Positions 1 through 9,912 of a stretch of DNA of 64,000 bases are shown in pieces. A model generated the notes under the pieces. It saw only the letters and a program-made list of their open reading frames with translations. It ran no database searches and had not been told where the DNA came from. Within the stretch, counting starts at the first letter, position 1; each line of letters starts with the position of its first letter. This DNA comes from Oegoconia quadripuncta (taxonomy: Eukaryota; Arthropoda; Insecta; Lepidoptera; Autostichidae). Location of the stretch: positions 15,764,414 to 15,828,413 of the forward strand of contig OX438749.1 in assembly GCA_949316235.1 (NCBI GenBank). The letters run 5' to 3'. The translations under genes and the position numbers were made by a program.

Positions 1-559
1 ATATATAAGGTCTAACAAAATTAACCCGACAAACGTTGCAGAGTGTATGTATAGGATGTACCTATTACGAAAAAAATAAAAAATAAAACATTAAAGTTAA
101 CAGATTTTATTCAAAAAGTTTTCCTGAAGTGTTTCAATAATATTATCTTTTAATGACAGGTACGACATTGAGGCACAAGGTGTTCAGAAAAAAAAAAGAT
201 GAAGAGGTATGTACTAACTAATGGCTTAGTAACCTGAATGGTCAACTAAATGTCAAACTAACGTCAAATGCGCTATATAATATATGAAATAAAAGACAAA
301 AACTAATTCCTGACTACGGAAAATATGACTAAAAAGTATTTTGTTCGTGATGACCGCCTTATTGTCTTGTTTTTTGAGAAACACTTAGGCCAAAGACGAA
401 ATAATAATAATAATGGGCCGTAGTCGGTAAATATAATATTAACTAATAAAATAATAACGAAAGTTTTCTGTTTCAGACTTATCAGATTACAAGTGATCAG
501 AATACGGAATAAGAAATCTGCATCTGTCGGCGGTTTGTAGCCAACTCGCATTTTTATAA

Positions 560-1027
560 AAAATTGCAAGAAATTTGAACGGACCTCTTGGCTGTAATCT
601 GAATACTATCGATTTAATAAACGAAAAACAAGATGGGCTCATCTCTAAATTTACTTTCGTGTGTAGAATGTGCAATTTAAAGTTTCATATAGAAAATGAT
701 TATCCGGAGGATGATTACTTAGATGTCAATAGTTGTGCCATAGCAGGCATAATATCTATTGGTGGTGGTCATTCACATTTGAAAGAGTTTTCTACGGCAA
801 TAAATCTACCTCTTATTTCAAATAAAAAATACCAAACCCAACATGACGTTCTGTCCAGAAATTGGCAAAGGGTTGCTCAAGAAACTATGAAGAAAGCAGG
901 GGAAAAAGAAAGAAATTTTGCGATAGCAGAAGGAAGCCTTAGGAAAAACGGTATACCGATAATTGATGTGATTGCTGATGGATGCTATTCCAAAAAGCTG
1001 ATGATACACAATTTACGGCTGAATTAG
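560..1027 (+). pseudogene. Mutator/Kolobok-like transposase fragment (left copy)
   Basis: An open frame of about 155 codons without an ATG near its start, so probably an internal exon or a broken gene. It has a CRMC-type cysteine pair and the motif SIGGGHSHL, and ends at DGCYSKK. This matches the N-terminal half of the 'Mutator-like transposase' proteins common in insect genomes, which continue after a D-G-x-x-S-K-R/K motif into the rest of a DDE-type domain. Here the homology stops at that motif and switches to a mariner piece in another frame, so the catalytic core is missing. The family call is from memory of the motif order. The same fragment is at 6991-7458 on the minus strand. Confidence 0.6.
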
Positions 1028-1140
1028 CAGCAGCTTTCGACGTTAGCGTCAAAACAATATTGGTCAATTTGCGTCAAATTGGCAAGGTAAAAAAGCTTGA
1101 CAAATGGGTGCCCCACGAACTCAATGATCATTATACCTAA
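1000..1140 (+). pseudogene. Mariner transposase HTH fragment (left copy)
   Basis: A second frame overlaps the end of the Mutator-like ORF and reads 46 codons to a TAA. It contains AELAAAFDVSVKTI and then IGKVKKLDKWVPHEL, the second helix-turn-helix and linker of mariner-family transposases (usually IGKVKKLxKWVPHEL). No DDE region follows. The piece starts exactly where the Mutator-like similarity ends, so it is a captured or recombined mariner N-terminal segment rather than a working gene. Confidence 0.75.
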
Positions 1141-1385
1141 CTATTATTGTATAGCATATAAATTGTATTGTATTCTCATTATATATAATAGTGTATATTT
1201 ATCTCTAAAGAACATTCTGCTCTGGTTTTTTATTTCATACTTTTCAGTTATTAATATTGCAGTAGTTTAATTAAATTATTTTTTCCGGGTTTTTTGAAGT
1301 CGTTTTTTTTAAATCCTTTTTTATTTAATTCTTTTTAGTGTCTGGTCAGACATTACAAAATAATAAAATATATTAATTGACCAAT

Positions 1386-1679
1386 ATGGGCAGGCTTACG
1401 AAAGGTGCTGCTCGTTTAAAGAACTGTCGGTCAAAAGAAACCGAAACTGAAAGGGTACTACGGCTTGAAAAAAATGCCTCACGGAACGCAATTTCGCGTT
1501 CCCAGGAGACGCCCGAAGCTCGCCGAGTACGTCTAGTAGCTATGAAAGATTACGTTAAATCACGTATTCGCCAGGAAACTCCAGAACAGAACGAGCATAG
1601 ACTCGGTTTTATACACGATCGGCTTGCCGAGGAGTCCGCTGAGCAGCGTGAGCGCAGGCACGGCCTTATAATCACGTAA
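1386..1679 (+). CDS. ETPEQ-repeat ORF, Helitron-N-terminus-like (left copy)
   Basis: An ATG-initiated ORF of 97 codons, rich in Arg and Glu. It contains two clear repeats of the form R-x-R-x-E-T-P-E-x-x-x-x-R-L (SQETPEARRVRL, RQETPEQNEHRL) and a third degenerate one (ESAEQRERR). Such Arg-rich ETPEQ repeats are common at the N-terminus of arthropod Helitron helicase proteins and PIF1-like transposon proteins. No helicase motifs follow; the ORF ends where the 242-bp tandem array begins and its stop lies inside the first unit. The copy at 6339-6632 differs by one residue (V against D in ER-x-LRLEK). Function in the element is unknown; it may be captured cargo. Confidence 0.5.
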   Translation: MGRLTKGAARLKNCRSKETETERVLRLEKNASRNAISRSQETPEARRVRLVAMKDYVKSRIRQETPEQNEHRLGFIHDRLAEESAEQRERRHGLIIT

Positions 1680-3363
1680 ATCGGCCTAAAAATGTCGGAC
1701 TAATCGATGTACATACATAAAGATTACAGAACCTCCTCCTTTTTTGAAGTTGGTTAAAAAAAGTTATTAGTATTTATCCGTGGTTGCTAATCTCCATGAT
1801 AATTTTTGTGCGATGGCGAACCTTCTCGCTCCTACAGGTTAGGTGGGCACTTGGGGTATACCAGCTCGACCTGATGATCTTCGATTTGTCATATTTATTG
1901 TTGATAATCACACCGACGTAAATCGGCTTAAAAATCTCGGACTAATCGATGTACATACATAAATAATACAGAACCTCCTCCTTTTTTGAAGTCGGTTAAA
2001 AAAAGTTATTAGTATTTATCCGTGGTTGCTAATCTCCATGATAATTTTTGTGCGATGGCGAACCTTCTCGCTCCTACAGGTTAGGTGGGCACTTGGGGTA
2101 TACCAGCTCGACCTGATGATCTTCGATTTGTCATATTTATTGTTGATAATCACACCGACGTAAATCGGCTTAAAAATCTCGGACTAATCGATGTACATAC
2201 ATAAATAATACAGAACCTCCTCCTTTTTTGAAGTCGGTTAAAAAAAGTTATTAGTATTATCCGTGGTTGCTAATCTCCATGATAATTTTTGTGCGATGGC
2301 GAACCTTCTCGCTCCTACAGGTTAGGTGGGCACTTGGGGTATACCAGCTCGACCTGATGATCTTCGATTTGTCATATTTATTGTTGATAATCACACCGAC
2401 GTAAATCGGCTTAAAAATCTCGGACTAATCGATGTACATACATAAATAATACAGAACCTCCTCCTTTTTTGAAGTCGGTTAAAAAAAGTTATTAGTATTT
2501 ATCCGTGGTTGCTAATCTCCATGATAATTTTTGTGCGATGGCGAACCTTCTCGCTCCTACAGGTTAGGTGGGCACTTGGGGTATACCAGCTCGACCTGAT
2601 GATCTTCGATTTGTCATATTTATTGTTGATAATCACACCGACGTAAATCGGCTTAAAAATCTCGGACTAATCGATGTACATACATAAATAATACAGAACC
2701 TCCTCCTTTTTTGAAGTCGGTTAAAAAAAGTTATTAGTATTATCCGTGGTTGCTAATCTCCATGATAATTTTTGTGCGATGGCGAACCTTCTCGCTCCTA
2801 CAGGTTAGGTGGGCACTTGGGGTATACCAGCTCGACCTGATGATCTTCGATTTGTCATATTTATTGTTGATAATCACACCGACGTAAATCGGCTTAAAAA
2901 TCTCGGACTAATCGATGTACATACATAAATAATACAGAACCTCCTCCTTTTTTGAAGTCGGTTAAAAAAAGTTATTAGTATTATCCGTGGTTGCTAATCT
3001 CCATGATAATTTTTGTGCGATGGCGAACCTTCTCGCTCCTACAGGTTAGGTGGGCACTTGGGGTATACCAGCTCGACCTGATGATCTTCGATTTGTCATA
3101 TTTATTGTTGATAATCACACCGACGTAAATCGGCTTAAAAATCTCGGACTAATCGATGTACATACATAAATAATACAGAACCTCCTCCTTTTTTGAAGTC
3201 GGTTAAAAAAAGTTATTAGTATTATCCGTGGTTGCTAATCTCCATGATAATTTTTGTGCGATGGCGACCTTCTCGCTCCTACAGGTTAAATGGGCAGTTC
3301 GGGTGTACCAGCTCGACCTGATGATCTTCGATTTGTCATATTTATTGCTGATAATCACACCAA
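1676..3363 (+). repeat. 241/242-bp tandem array, 7 units (left copy)
   Basis: Seven head-to-tail units start at 1676, 1918, 2160, 2401, 2643, 2884 and 3125, each opening GTAAATCGG. Unit length alternates between 241 and 242 because of one T in a run (ATTATCC or ATTTATCC). The first unit is diverged at its start (GGCCTAAAAATGTCGG) and the last diverges at its end, as expected if the inner units were made by unequal exchange or slippage. Each unit contains CCTCCTTTTTTGAAGTCGG, a string I recognise as frequent in lepidopteran repeats. Confidence 0.95.
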
Positions 3364-3951
3364 TCTAGTCTACACTTTTTCCATACAAACCCAAACTGTA
3401 TCTACTTAGTTTCCCTGTGTAAAAACTACGCAATCGTCTAAATATGTAATGCCATTCTGATATTTACCATGATTACACAAAAACTACTGGACCGATTGCG
3501 CTGAAATTACAATGGGACCAACTCGACGGTATCCCCTTTCATTTACAAAAAGAACCATGTGAATCAACCGCCAAGTCTCGGAGATATCGGTGTACATACT
3601 CCTTTTTTGAAGTCGTTTAAAAATAACACTTTTTATTTATTTATTTCGCCGTGTCTGAAACATTCTGGTCCCAAACTTATTTTTGAAAACATTCTATGAA
3701 TACCTATACATTTATATTTCAATAAATCATCCTTGTTATATTATTATTTGGTGTTGTTTTTTATTTCGCGAACAGCGCCACCTGTTGCATTTAGGAGAGC
3801 TCTAACTCAAAGTTCAGTTCGCAAGAAGGTTTCCCGTAAGGTCGACTCGTCTGACGGTACGCATATTGACCGTGTCGCAGACGCAGCGCTGCTTTATCGA
3901 ACATTAAGTGGGCGTATCCATTGCTCAAGGTCATTGGCTCTATTCAGCGCC
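3364..3951 (+). other. Subterminal region of the left transposon copy
   Basis: Non-repetitive end of the element between the tandem array and the TTAA boundary. It contains an AATAAA at about 3721. The ORF that appears to start here runs through the boundary into BEL/Pao sequence and is therefore a junction ORF, not a gene. Confidence 0.6.
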
Positions 3952-3955
3952 TTAA

Positions 3956-4546
3956 TTACTAATTCGTTATGTAATAAATTAAACGCTAAACGTATACAGT
4001 CCACATATCGAATCACCGGTGTAGGAAAGTCTATTGTGCAGACCACCGAATCCTGTGAAATTAATTTAAAATCGTTAAACGGAGGGTACCAAGCACGCAT
4101 CAATTGCTTAGTACTGCCTCAACTTACAACTACATTACCATTTACTGGTATCGATATTCGTTCATTCAAAATACCCAATCACATCAATCTCGCCGACCCT
4201 TCATTTCACGTACCTTCAGAGGTCGATTTAATAATCGGTGCAGATTACTTTTGGGAATATTTAATCGATGGCAAAATTCGATTGCCAAACGGTCCCTATT
4301 TGCAAAATACGAGGCTTGGGTGGATCGTAGGCGGTACCATCCTCACGGAACCCATGCGCAACAATCAGGTTCAGTGTAATTTCGTACAGACCTCGGAAAT
4401 AGGCGATCAATTAAAGAAATTTTGGGAAATAGAAGAAATCGATCAAAATAATCACGTTTATTCCCAGGAACACCAAGCCTGTGAGAAATTATTTTTAACT
4501 ACAACAATACGCGATAATGACGGTCGATTTCATGTTCGTATCCCAC
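3956..4546 (+). pseudogene. BEL/Pao retrotransposon pol fragment A (protease end to RT start)
   Basis: An uninterrupted frame of about 197 codons between two TTAA sites. It starts inside the aspartic-protease-like (DUF1758) region (TNSLCNKL), continues through LIIGADYFW and GPYLQNTRLGWIVGG, which are hallmark BEL/Pao strings, and reaches the FWEIEEI segment that precedes the reverse transcriptase. It is flanked by the two oppositely oriented TTAA transposons and continues in frame at 9429. The catalytic Asp of the protease would lie left of the left copy, outside the window. Orientation is antisense to PARP1. Confidence 0.9.
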
Positions 4547-5138
4547 TTAAGGCGCTGAATAGAGCCAATGACCTTGAGCAATGGATACGCCCACTTAATG
4601 TTCGATAAAGCAGCGCTGCGTCTGCGACACGGTCAATATGCGTACCGTCAGACGAGTCGACCTTACGGGAAACCTTCTTGCGAACTGAACTTTGAGTTAG
4701 AGCTCTCCTAAATGCAACAGGTGGCGCTGTTCGCGAAATAAAAAACAACACAAAATAATAATATAACAAGGATGATTTATTGAAATATAAATGTATAGGT
4801 ATTCATAGAATGTTTTCAAAAATAAGTTTGGGACCAGAATGTTTCAGACACGGCGAAATAAATAAATAAAAAGTGTTATTTTTAAACAACTTCAAAAAAG
4901 GAGTATGTACACCGATATCTCCGAGATTTGGCGGTTGATTCACATGGTTCTTTTTGTAAATGAAAGGGGATACCGTCGAGTTGGTCCCATTGTAATTTCA
5001 GCGCAATCGGTCCAGTAGTTTTTGTGTAATCATGGTAAATATCAGAATGGCATTACATATTTAGACGATTGCGTAGTTTTTACACAGGGAAACTAAGTAG
5101 ATACAGTTTGGGTTTGTATGGAAAAAGTGTAGACTAGA

Positions 5139-6342
5139 TCGGTGTGATTATCAGCAATAAATATGACAAATCGAAGATCATCAGGTCGAGCTGGTACACC
5201 CGAACTGCCCATTTAACCTGTAGGAGCGAGAAGGTCGCCATCGCACAAAAATTATCATGGAGATTAGCAACCACGGATAATACTAATAACTTTTTTTAAC
5301 CGACTTCAAAAAAGGAGGAGGTTCTGTATTATTTATGTATGTACATCGATTAGTCCGAGATTTTTAAGCCGATTTACGTCGGTGTGATTATCAACAATAA
5401 ATATGACAAATCGAAGATCATCAGGTCGAGCTGGTATACCCCAAGTGCCCACCTAACCTGTAGGAGCGAGAAGGTTCGCCATCGCACAAAAATTATCATG
5501 GAGATTAGCAACCACGGATAATACTAATAACTTTTTTTAACCGACTTCAAAAAAGGAGGAGGTTCTGTATTATTTATGTATGTACATCGATTAGTCCGAG
5601 ATTTTTAAGCCGATTTACGTCGGTGTGATTATCAACAATAAATATGACAAATCGAAGATCATCAGGTCGAGCTGGTATACCCCAAGTGCCCACCTAACCT
5701 GTAGGAGCGAGAAGGTTCGCCATCGCACAAAAATTATCATGGAGATTAGCAACCACGGATAATACTAATAACTTTTTTTAACCGACTTCAAAAAAGGAGG
5801 AGGTTCTGTATTATTTATGTATGTACATCGATTAGTCCGAGATTTTTAAGCCGATTTACGTCGGTGTGATTATCAACAATAAATATGACAAATCGAAGAT
5901 CATCAGGTCGAGCTGGTATACCCCAAGTGCCCACCTAACCTGTAGGAGCGAGAAGGTTCGCCATCGCACAAAAATTATCATGGAGATTAGCAACCACGGA
6001 TAATACTAATAACTTTTTTTAACCGACTTCAAAAAAGGAGGAGGTTCTGTATTATTTATGTATGTACATCGATTAGTCCGAGATTTTTAAGCCGATTTAC
6101 GTCGGTGTGATTATCAACAATAAATATGACAAATCGAAGATCATCAGGTCGAGCTGGTATACCCCAAGTGCCCACCTAACCTGTAGGAGCGAGAAGGTTC
6201 GCCATCGCACAAAAATTATCATGGAGATTAGCAACCACGGATAAATACTAATAACTTTTTTTAACCAACTTCAAAAAAGGAGGAGGTTCTGTAATCTTTA
6301 TGTATGTACATCGATTAGTCCGACATTTTTAGGCCGATTTAC
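5139..6342 (-). repeat. 241/242-bp tandem array, 5 units (right copy)
   Basis: Five units with the phase marker CCGATTTAC at 5369, 5610, 5851, 6092 and 6334. Unit sequence is almost identical to the left-copy array, including the same diverged outer and inner units, so the difference between copies is loss or gain of two inner units (about 484 bp). Confidence 0.95.
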
Positions 6343-6632
6343 GTGATTATAAGGCCGTGCCTGCGCTCACGCTGCTCAGCGGACTCCTCGGCAAGCCGAT
6401 CGTGTATAAAACCGAGTCTATGCTCGTTCTGTTCTGGAGTTTCCTGGCGAATACGTGATTTAACGTAATCTTTCATAGCTACTAGACGTACTCGGCGAGC
6501 TTCGGGCGTCTCCTGGGAACGCGAAATTGCGTTCCGTGAGGCATTTTTTTCAAGCCGTAGGTCCCTTTCAGTTTCGGTTTCTTTTGACCGACAGTTCTTT
6601 AAACGAGCAGCACCTTTCGTAAGCCTGCCCAT
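6339..6632 (-). CDS. ETPEQ-repeat ORF, Helitron-N-terminus-like (right copy)
   Basis: Mirror copy of 1386-1679: 97 codons with the same Arg-rich ETPEQ repeats. It differs in one residue (D instead of V near residue 25), from two base changes. That the frame stayed open in both copies fits a young insertion rather than demonstrated selection. Confidence 0.5.
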   Translation of the reverse strand: MGRLTKGAARLKNCRSKETETERDLRLEKNASRNAISRSQETPEARRVRLVAMKDYVKSRIRQETPEQNEHRLGFIHDRLAEESAEQRERRHGLIIT

Positions 6633-6877
6633 ATTGGTCAATTAATATATTTTATTATTTTGTAATGTCTGACCAGACACTAAAAAGAATTAAATAAAAA
6701 AGGATTTAAAAAAAACGACTTCAAAAAACCCGGAAAAAATAATTTAATTAAACTAGTGCAATATTAATAACTGAAAAGTATGAAATAAAAAACCAGAGCA
6801 GAATGTTCTTTAGAGATAAATATACACTATTATATATAATGAGAATACAATACAATTTATATGCTATACAATAATAG

Positions 6878-7018
6878 TTAGGTATAATGATCATTGAGTT
6901 CGTGGGGCACCCATTTGTCAAGCTTTTTTACCTTGCCAATTTGACGCAAATTGACCAATATTGTTTTGACGCTAACGTCGAAAGCTGCTGCTAATTCAGC
7001 CGTAAATTGTGTATCATC
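6878..7018 (-). pseudogene. Mariner transposase HTH fragment (right copy)
   Basis: Mirror of 1000-1140, encoding AELAAAFDVSVKTI and KVKKLDKWVPHEL and ending at the same TAA. No mariner catalytic region is present nearby. Confidence 0.75.
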
Positions 7019-7458
7019 AGCTTTTTGGAATAGCATCCATCAGCAATCACATCAATTATCGGTATACCGTTTTTCCTAAGGCTTCCTTCTGCTATCGCAA
7101 AATTTCTTTCTTTTTCCCCTGCTTTCTTCATAGTTTCTTGAGCAACCCTTTGCCAATTTCTGGACAGAACGTCATGTTGGGTTTGGTATTTTTTATTTGA
7201 AATAAGAGGTAGATTTATTGCCGTAGAAAACTCTTTCAAATGTGAATGACCACCACCTATAGATATTATGCCTGCTATGGCACAACTATTGACATCTAAG
7301 TAATCATCCTCCGGATAATCATTTTCTATATGAAACTTTAAATTGCACATTCTACACACGAAAGTAAATTTAGAGATGAGCCCATCTTGTTTTTCGTTTA
7401 TTAAATCGATAGTATTCAGATTACAGCCAAGAGGTCCGTTCAAATTTCTTGCAATTTT
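6991..7458 (-). pseudogene. Mutator/Kolobok-like transposase fragment (right copy)
   Basis: Mirror of 560-1027 with the same protein product. One silent difference is visible in the SIGGGH segment (7258-7262). It stops at DGCYSKK, where the mariner fragment takes over. The missing C-terminal catalytic half was not found between here and either end of the element. Confidence 0.6.
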
Positions 7459-8528
7459 TTATAAAAATGCGAGTTGGCTACAAACCGCCGACAGATGCAG
7501 ATTTCTTATTCCGTATTCTGATCACTTGTAATCTGATAAGTCTGAAACAGAAAACTTTCGTTATTATTTTATTAGTTAATATTATATTTACCGACTACGG
7601 CCCATTATTATTATTATTTCGTCTTTGGCCTAAGTGTTTCTCAAAAAACAAGACAATAAGGCGGTCATCACGAACAAAATACTTTTTAGTCATATTTTCC
7701 GTAGTCAGGAATTAGTTTTTGTCTTTTATTTCATATATTATATAGCGCATTTGACGTTAGTTTGACATTTAGTTGACCATTCAGGTTACTAAGCCATTAG
7801 TTAGTACATACCTCTTCATCTTTTTTTTTTCTGAACACCTTGTGCCTCAATGTCGTACCTGTCATTAAAAGATAATATTATTGAAACACTTCAGGAAAAC
7901 TTTTTGAATAAAATCTGTTAACTTTAATGTTTTATTTTTTATTTTTTTCGTAATAGGTACATCCTATACATACACTCTGCAACGTTTGTCGGGTTAATTT
8001 TGTTAGACCTTATATATTATGATGGCCGAATCTGTGATTTTCGTAAGTCTATGGTAATTCTCAATAGATTATTTTAGCGGTTGAAAGGAATTTATTTGTT
8101 TTTTTTTATATAATTTTTATTATATGTCCCATTGGCAATCATTTTATAAAAATCTCAAAGTTATGCTTTTGTTTTATGATGACCTTTACATATTTCTTTC
8201 GACAAGGTTTGTTTTTGGTCAAAAATAACAATATTGCCTATTATCTATTTCAGAAATCCTAGATACTGGTAAAAATAATAATTTTACTCACTCTTGCAAA
8301 ACAAGTCCGGTTGATGACTCTTCAGGGCCCAAATGATTTTTAGAACTGAAAATCAAAGAATTGTAGTACGTCAGCACCTAGGAATATGTAATGACGAAAA
8401 ATACACAGCCATGCACAAAAATGAAATTTTTGATAAATATCACTTAGACATGTAAAAAAAGATTACAGGATTTATTTAGACATACAATAAATAAAAGCAA
8501 ATAAAATAAAAAAGACAAGAAAAGTACT

Positions 8529-8582
8529 GGGATCGATCCAGCACGACGAAATTCAAGCGACAAGCCCAAGTCGACTGAGCCA
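8529..8582 (-). promoter_or_regulatory. tRNA-like A and B boxes inside the right transposon copy
   Basis: On the minus strand TGGCTCAGTCGA (8571-8582) fits a pol III A box and GGATCGATCCC (8529-8539) fits a B box at the usual spacing. Probably the head of an old SINE captured by the element; no tRNA fold was established. Confidence 0.4.
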
Positions 8583-9432
8583 AACGTCTTACATAAGCGG
8601 TGACGAAAAAAGGTACCTATACATCCCGTATCAGTAGACGCAACTACAAAATAGTGAAAACATAATTATGGTTGCGTTTTATAAATTTGGTGTTTCATGT
8701 ACATACTTAATTAATTAAAAAGAGATATAATATTTTATTATACTTACTTTACAACCTCCATCATGTGTTTCTGATTTCTTTTATATTGCCGTTTCTTCGG
8801 TTTTGTTTTTTTTTCGAGTCCATTTTCTATTATTAACTTTACCAACTTATTTATTTACAACTGTGATTACCTACCTAATAAATAAAATTATTTACACACA
8901 TACAAAATTTTACCCTAATTAAATAAACAAAACAAGAAAAAGAAAGTCCTGAATATGAATATGAAAAAAAGTTCGAATATTTGGGAGAGCGTCTCAGCGC
9001 ACAACACAGGTCCATCCAGCAACGCGCCTAAGCGATCACTGTCGCATTGAGTACGAGTAACAGAGAAAGCGTTACTTAGAATTATAGGGCGTAAGTGCAA
9101 ATCACAAAATTAATTATTTCAATTAAAATAGACGCATTATTGAAAATCTAAAACATGAATTTGTTTTAGTAACATATACGACACAATATTGTACAAAATA
9201 TCATTTATGTTAGTGAATGCATATCTGAGAAAAATAAGATTTCATGCATTTTTAGATGCTACTTTGCAATTAAATTCTATCGAGAGAAGATTGTGTAATT
9301 ATGTTTTGAAAACATGAATCATGTCAGAAATATGATCAATTTTACCTATAACTTTTTTTATAATGATACGAGCTATATGCTTTACAAAAAATGATAATCT
9401 TTCAACGCAATTGGCTGCTGTCAGCCTCTTAA

Positions 9433-9800
9433 AGACTCAATCGACGCGCTAGGAGACAGTTACGTCACCGCACGAAACCAGTTTATTAGCTTCGAGAAAA
9501 AACTAAATCGAAACCCGCAATATAAGCAAATGTATTGTGCGTTTATGAACGAGTATTTAGGCTTGGGACACATGACGCGCATTGAAAATTATACGAAACC
9601 GAATTTTTTCTTGCCACATCATGGTGTATTTCGTGAACACAGTTGTACCACGCAATTACGTGTTGTGTTTAATGGAAGTCAAAAAACGACATCGAAAAAA
9701 TCGCTTAACGACATTCAGATGATCGGTCGAATGAACAATGTGCTGGAGAATACACTTCAACTTATTGATAGCCGATGCTCTCAAGGCCCGCCGAGATGTT
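9433..9800 (+). pseudogene. BEL/Pao retrotransposon pol fragment B (N-terminal reverse transcriptase)
   Basis: Continues fragment A in frame after the TTAA. It contains LGDSY, FMNEYLGLGHM, YFLP-type text (FFLPHHGVF), the RVVFNGSQKT segment and SLNDIQMIG, which together are the start of a BEL/Pao reverse transcriptase. The catalytic YxDD region is absent: similarity fades after SLNDIQMIG and the frame stops at 9800. Removal of the rest of pol points to an internal deletion or recombination at about 9730-9790. Confidence 0.85.
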
Positions 9801-9912
9801 GACGCAGCTGCCATCTATCGAAATGAGTTGGAAACTCCACCGCTCGACCCCAGGTCACTTAAGAAAGCAGATTTGATTGATGAAGTTATTGCGTTACCTT
9901 TGTAATCAAGCT
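9766..9912 (+). other. Coding-like stretch of unknown origin after the BEL/Pao break
   Basis: A different frame reads ADALKARRDVDAAAIYRNEL and then DPRSLKKADLIDEV before a TAA at about 9903. The composition (charged, Ala-rich helix) is protein-like and not the expected next part of a BEL/Pao reverse transcriptase. It may be a gag piece or another element joined by deletion. I do not recognise it. Confidence 0.35.

Larger units (their letters stand above)
1..3951 (+). mobile_element. TTAA-target DNA transposon, left copy (left end outside window)
   Basis: This segment is the reverse complement of 4551-8017, base 1 pairing with 8017 and base 3951 with 4551, apart from two extra units of a 241/242-bp tandem array and about ten base changes seen by eye. 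Its right end reads CAGCGCC followed by TTAA (3952-3955) and then BEL/Pao coding sequence. Reading left to right it carries a Mutator/Kolobok-like transposase fragment, a mariner HTH fragment, an ETPEQ-repeat ORF and the tandem array. The complete right copy implies that about 1.41 kb of this copy lies left of base 1. TTAA duplications are known for piggyBac and Kolobok. The ends begin GG rather than the CCC usual for piggyBac, and the transposase piece is not piggyBac-like, so a Kolobok-type element is my inference. Confidence 0.8.
4551..9428 (-). mobile_element. TTAA-target DNA transposon, right copy, complete (4,878 bp)
   Basis: Bounded by TTAA at 4547-4550 and 9429-9432. The ends are imperfect inverted repeats: GGCGCTGAATAGAGCCAAT at the left and, read inward from the right, GAGGCTGACAGCAGCCAAT, which share 13 of the first 19 to 20 positions. 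Removing the element plus one TTAA joins the BEL/Pao frame of 3956-4546 to that of 9433-9800 without a break, strong evidence for the exact boundaries. On the minus strand it carries a Mutator/Kolobok-like fragment, a mariner HTH fragment, an ETPEQ-repeat ORF and five 241-bp units. The 1.4 kb from 8018 to 9428 has no recognisable ORF but holds a tRNA-like promoter pair. No intact transposase is visible, so it is probably non-autonomous or decayed. Confidence 0.85.

Noticed and set aside
3733..4608. A 291-codon protein gene
   Set aside because: The ORF starts in the left transposon, crosses the TTAA into BEL/Pao and ends in the right transposon. It is a junction product.
1..8017. One giant foldback or Polinton-like element with 4-kb inverted ends
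   Set aside because: The inner boundaries are TTAA junctions into BEL/Pao coding sequence, and the right arm continues to its own TTAA at 9429. Two separate copies explain everything; no Polinton genes are present.
9530..9802. A separate 90-codon gene
   Set aside because: It is the in-frame continuation of the BEL/Pao fragment at 3956-4546 after the transposon.
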